Source: Stentor roeselii
Lineage: Eukaryota > Ciliophora > Heterotrichea > Heterotrichida > Stentoridae
Length of the DNA: 64,000 bases
Reading direction: 5' to 3'
Assembly: GCA_006503475.1 (NCBI GenBank)
Contig: RSEH01000180.1
Coordinates: forward strand, 33,190-97,189
Position numbers and translations under genes: made by a program. This document shows positions 63,495 through 64,000 of this stretch, piece by piece. The notes beneath the pieces are model-generated. The model saw nothing but the letters and a program-made list of their open reading frames with translations. It did no database searches and was not told the DNA's origin. Position 1 is the first letter of the stretch, and each line of letters begins with the position of its first letter.

Positions 63495-64000
63495 ATGGCT
63501 ATCAAAAGAACTGAAAGCTCTTTCATCATCGGTTTCGAAGAGTTGAAGCAACGCATAGAACTTGCAGAAAATGCTGAAAAAGCTAAACCAGGAGTCACAA
63601 AAGGTATAGACAAGGCCGTGAAAGGAAAAAAGAAGGACAATACAATGGATGCGGTGAAGGAAACTGAAGCCTTTCGCTCAATGACTGAGCACTTCGTGCC
63701 TCTAGAAGAGCTCTGTTCCAAGTTAGAAACCGACCAAGACCTGGGACTGACTCCCGAGATAGTCTCTAAAAAACTAAAGGAATTCGGTCCGAATCGTCTA
63801 ACGGAAAAGAAGCCAAAGCCCTGGTACTGCGTGTTTCTCGGCTTTATGGTCGGTTTTTTCTCACTTCTACTCTGGGCAGGTTCCTTTTTATGCCTGATCG
63901 CTTACGGCCTTGACAATTCAGAACCTTCCAATTTATACCTAGGAGTCGTTTTAGCCATAGTCAACATAATTACAGGTTGCTTCAGTTTCTACCAAGAGTC
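63495..64000 (+). CDS. P-type ATPase alpha subunit, type IIC (Na+/K+- or H+/K+-ATPase-like), 5' part
   Basis: 168 codons from ATG at 63495, open to the window edge. A Lys-rich cytosolic N terminus is followed by [22 protein letters not shown], then [15 protein letters not shown], the cation-ATPase N-domain. M1 and M2 follow: [22 protein letters not shown] and [24 protein letters not shown]. These match type IIC alpha subunits, especially GLLLW-AGS-LC and the TGCFSFYQE end of M2. The phosphorylation site and transport domain lie outside the window. It should pump Na+ or H+ out in exchange for K+ at the plasma membrane or contractile-vacuole system. Cation specificity is undetermined. Confidence 0.92.
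   Translation, partial: [168 protein letters not shown]

Noticed and set aside
1-64000. CRISPR arrays, bacterial operons, ribosome binding sites, tRNA or rRNA genes, transposons
   Set aside because: None could be recognised. Gene content is eukaryotic, no regular spacer-repeat array exists, and no cloverleaf with A/B boxes or transposase motif was found by eye. A tRNAscan or Rfam run would be needed to exclude small RNAs.

Overview
The window looks like macronuclear DNA of a heterotrich ciliate, most probably Stentor (S. coeruleus-like). Three things seen in the sequence support this. (i) Genes are AT-rich, almost intronless and packed a few bases apart. (ii) TAA, TAG and TGA all act as stops, so the code is standard, unlike most ciliates. 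(iii) At least nine introns are exactly 15 nt and one is 16 nt. All ten begin GTA and end AG, and all nine 15-mers carry A at position 10, the expected branch point. Several genes read correctly only when these introns are removed: EXO1, a METTL25/RRNAD1-like methyltransferase, an EF-hand/PH kinase, a cyclic-nucleotide-binding K+ channel, a DHHC acyltransferase and an MRH-domain membrane protein.

Layout. 1-12.2 kb is gene-poor, with long AT-rich spacers. It holds members of two expanded families: proteins with a PARP-type zinc finger, an F-box and an XPA-like zinc subdomain (1-504, 1942-3051 and 8954-10018, all minus), and B-box-like/coiled-coil/WD40 proteins (4013 and 10030, plus). The families face each other head-to-head, in one case with 11 bp between start codons. 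12.9-35.2 kb is dense: EXO1, coiled-coil proteins, the methyltransferase, the CDPK7-like kinase, ribosomal protein eL20, a SHIPPO-repeat microtubule protein, the K+ channel, a duplicated tetraspan protein, acyl-CoA oxidase with a PTS2 signal, a TTLL6-like tubulin glutamylase, an O-methyltransferase, a SAM-domain protein and the MRH-type receptor-like protein. 35.2-37.8 kb holds two more tandem zinc-finger/F-box genes sharing a 365-bp near-identical block. 38-55 kb: LRR-ankyrin protein, O-GlcNAc transferase, CDPK, acylated RCC1 protein, a large unknown, the DHHC acyltransferase paired with a doubly acylatable ankyrin protein, a degenerate M14 carboxypeptidase-like membrane protein, a STE11-type kinase, VPS25 and a CaaX coiled-coil protein. 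55-64 kb: CENP-E-like kinesin, a 21-bp minisatellite, ankyrin protein, a thioredoxin-fold/beta-sandwich protein, and the 5' end of a Na+/K+-ATPase-type P-type ATPase.

Functional themes are cilia and microtubules (TTLL, SHIPPO, kinesin, many coiled coils), calcium and lipid-anchored signalling (two EF-hand kinases and four proteins with MG-type acylation N termini), and ubiquitin or DNA-damage-like recognition (the zinc-finger/F-box family). The most novel-looking item is the zf-PARP + F-box + XPA-like architecture, present five times. Functions are inferred from motifs read by eye; no database search was run. In-frame 15-nt introns without a stop could remain undetected in some genes.
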